Source of the DNA: Frateuria_A sp051900415
Lineage (GTDB): Bacteria > Pseudomonadota > Gammaproteobacteria > Xanthomonadales > Rhodanobacteraceae
DNA: 64,000 nucleotides
Reading direction: 5' to 3'
NCBI RefSeq assembly: GCF_051900415.1
Contig: NZ_JBHZGL010000001.1
Span: 62,001 to 126,000, forward strand
Shown here: positions 63,254 through 64,000 of the stretch, in pieces
Numbering within the stretch: position 1 is the stretch's first letter
Layout: every line of letters starts with the position of its first letter
The notes under the pieces: model-generated
What the model saw: only the letters and a program-made list of their open reading frames with translations
Database searches by the model: none
Told to the model about the DNA's origin: nothing
Made by a program: the position numbers and the translations under genes

Positions 63254-64000
63254 ATGGGATTTCTTTCCAGGCTGGTACGCCGCAAGTCGGTTCAGCAACT
63301 GCAGTCCGAGGCCGGTGGGTCGAAGGATTTTCGCCGCACCATGGGCGTGTGGCAGCTCACTGCCATTGGCGTGGGCGCCATCGTCGGCGTCGGCGTGTTC
63401 GTGCTGGCGCCCAATGAAGCGGCACTCAATGCCGGCCCCGCCATCATCCTGAGCTTCCTTGTCGCCGGCATCGGCAGTGCCTGCGCTGCGCTGGCCTACG
63501 CCGAGTTCGCCGGAATGATCCCGGTGACCGGCAGCGCCTACACCTACGGCTATGCCGTGCTGGGTGAGTTGCCAGCATGGATCATCGGCTGGGACCTGTT
63601 GGTCGAATACGCGCTGATCGTCGGCGTGGTGGCGGCCGGTACATCCAACTACCTGCAATCGCTGATCATCCAGGTCACCGGTTTGCACCTGCCGGTCTGG
63701 CTGCAGGGCGCCTACGACCCGGCACAGCCGGACAGCGGCAAGGTGGTCAACCTCATCGCGGTGATCGTGGCGCTGGGCATTTCCTGGATCCAGATCATGC
63801 GCACCGAGATCGGCGCGCGCTTCAACACCGTCGTGGTGACCATGAAGGTGATCGGCGTATTGGTGGTCATCGTGGTGGGCGCGTTCTTCGTGCATGCGTC
63901 CAACTGGACTCCCTTCATCCCCGACCTCATCCACGATCCGCTCGCGACGGGCGGCACCCGCTACGGCTGGGACGGCGTGCTGGCCGCGGCGAGCATCGTG
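63254..64000 (+). CDS. APC-family amino-acid permease, 3' end beyond window
   Basis: The first 249 codons of a permease that runs off the window end. It begins MGFLSRLVRRKSVQQLQSEA, with AAGGGGAT about 5 nt before the ATG. The first span is RTMGVWQLTAIGVGAIVGVGVFVLAP, the APC substrate-binding motif with GVGAIVGVGVF. Further spans include AIILSFLVAGIGSACAALAYAEFAGMIPVTGSAYTYGYAVLGELPAWIIGWDLLVEYAL, a conserved cationic-amino-acid-transporter block. Seven spans are seen before the cut. It most resembles the CAT-like (YfnA) group, importing amino acids such as arginine or lysine. No stop codon is present up to 64000. Confidence 0.9.
   Translation, partial: MGFLSRLVRRKSVQQLQSEAGGSKDFRRTMGVWQLTAIGVGAIVGVGVFVLAPNEAALNAGPAIILSFLVAGIGSACAALAYAEFAGMIPVTGSAYTYGYAVLGELPAWIIGWDLLVEYALIVGVVAAGTSNYLQSLIIQVTGLHLPVWLQGAYDPAQPDSGKVVNLIAVIVALGISWIQIMRTEIGARFNTVVVTMKVIGVLVVIVVGAFFVHASNWTPFIPDLIHDPLATGGTRYGWDGVLAAASIV

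Overview
The window is high-GC DNA from what is most likely a gammaproteobacterium of the Xanthomonadales, probably Rhodanobacteraceae (Dyella, Rhodanobacter or Luteibacter type). This is inferred from protein content: a Xanthomonas-style N-acetylglucosamine (GlcNAc) locus with its TonB-dependent receptor, an Oar-like TonB receptor, AmgK/MurU recycling genes, a YtrA-type GntR/ABC operon, and abundant palindromic intergenic repeats of the GTAGGAGCGC and GTAGGGTGGGC kinds. No rRNA, tRNA, CRISPR array, insertion sequence or prophage was recognised.

Layout. 0.1-9.7 kb: mixed housekeeping and conserved-unknown genes (a diguanylate cyclase, a GNAT acetyltransferase, DUF4142, an AsmA/GMC oxidoreductase pair, small membrane proteins, a DUF1615 lipoprotein, DUF763). 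9.9-11.7 kb: amgK-murU, the cell-wall sugar recycling pair. 11.9-16.6 kb: an HWE histidine kinase, then a membrane protein and an M1 peptidase on the minus strand. 17.4-25.8 kb: ten overlapping genes encoding the ActC-F part of alternative complex III, a small associated protein, SCO1 and an A2-type caa3-like cytochrome c oxidase. The usual actA and actB are absent upstream, where there is instead a repeat-rich stretch with long C and G runs. 25.9-29.9 kb: a GAF-GGDEF protein, then a catalase-like/cytochrome b561 pair divergent from an ECF sigma/anti-sigma pair, with two matching divergent ECF-type promoters between them.

30.1-38.1 kb: bacterial alpha-2-macroglobulin and penicillin-binding protein 1C, followed by 2.4 copies of a 345-bp tandem repeat. 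39.0-42.2 kb: a GntR/YtrA regulator and ABC transporter with a promoter-overlapping palindrome. 42.3-44.4 kb: a secreted S9 peptidase. 44.5-45.2 kb: two small secreted paralogues with identical C-x6-C-x12-C-x6-C spacing and near-identical leaders.

45.3-57.9 kb: a complete GlcNAc/chitooligosaccharide locus. A TonB receptor brings sugar across the outer membrane, a GH20 hexosaminidase cleaves it, NagX and NagP handle inner-membrane passage, a glucokinase-family kinase phosphorylates it, and NagA and an SIS-type NagB feed fructose-6-phosphate. A LacI-type NagR probably acts at two TGACAACGTTGTCA-like boxes between nagP and the kinase. 57.9-64 kb: a decayed glycerophosphodiesterase gene, an Oar-like receptor, a sterol-desaturase-family protein and the start of an amino-acid permease cut by the window end.

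The most unusual observations are the twin-Cx6C protein pair, the mirror-image ECF promoters, palindromic repeats inserted in frame into the signal peptides of two respiratory proteins, the complex III cluster without actAB, and an apparent insert in AmgK.
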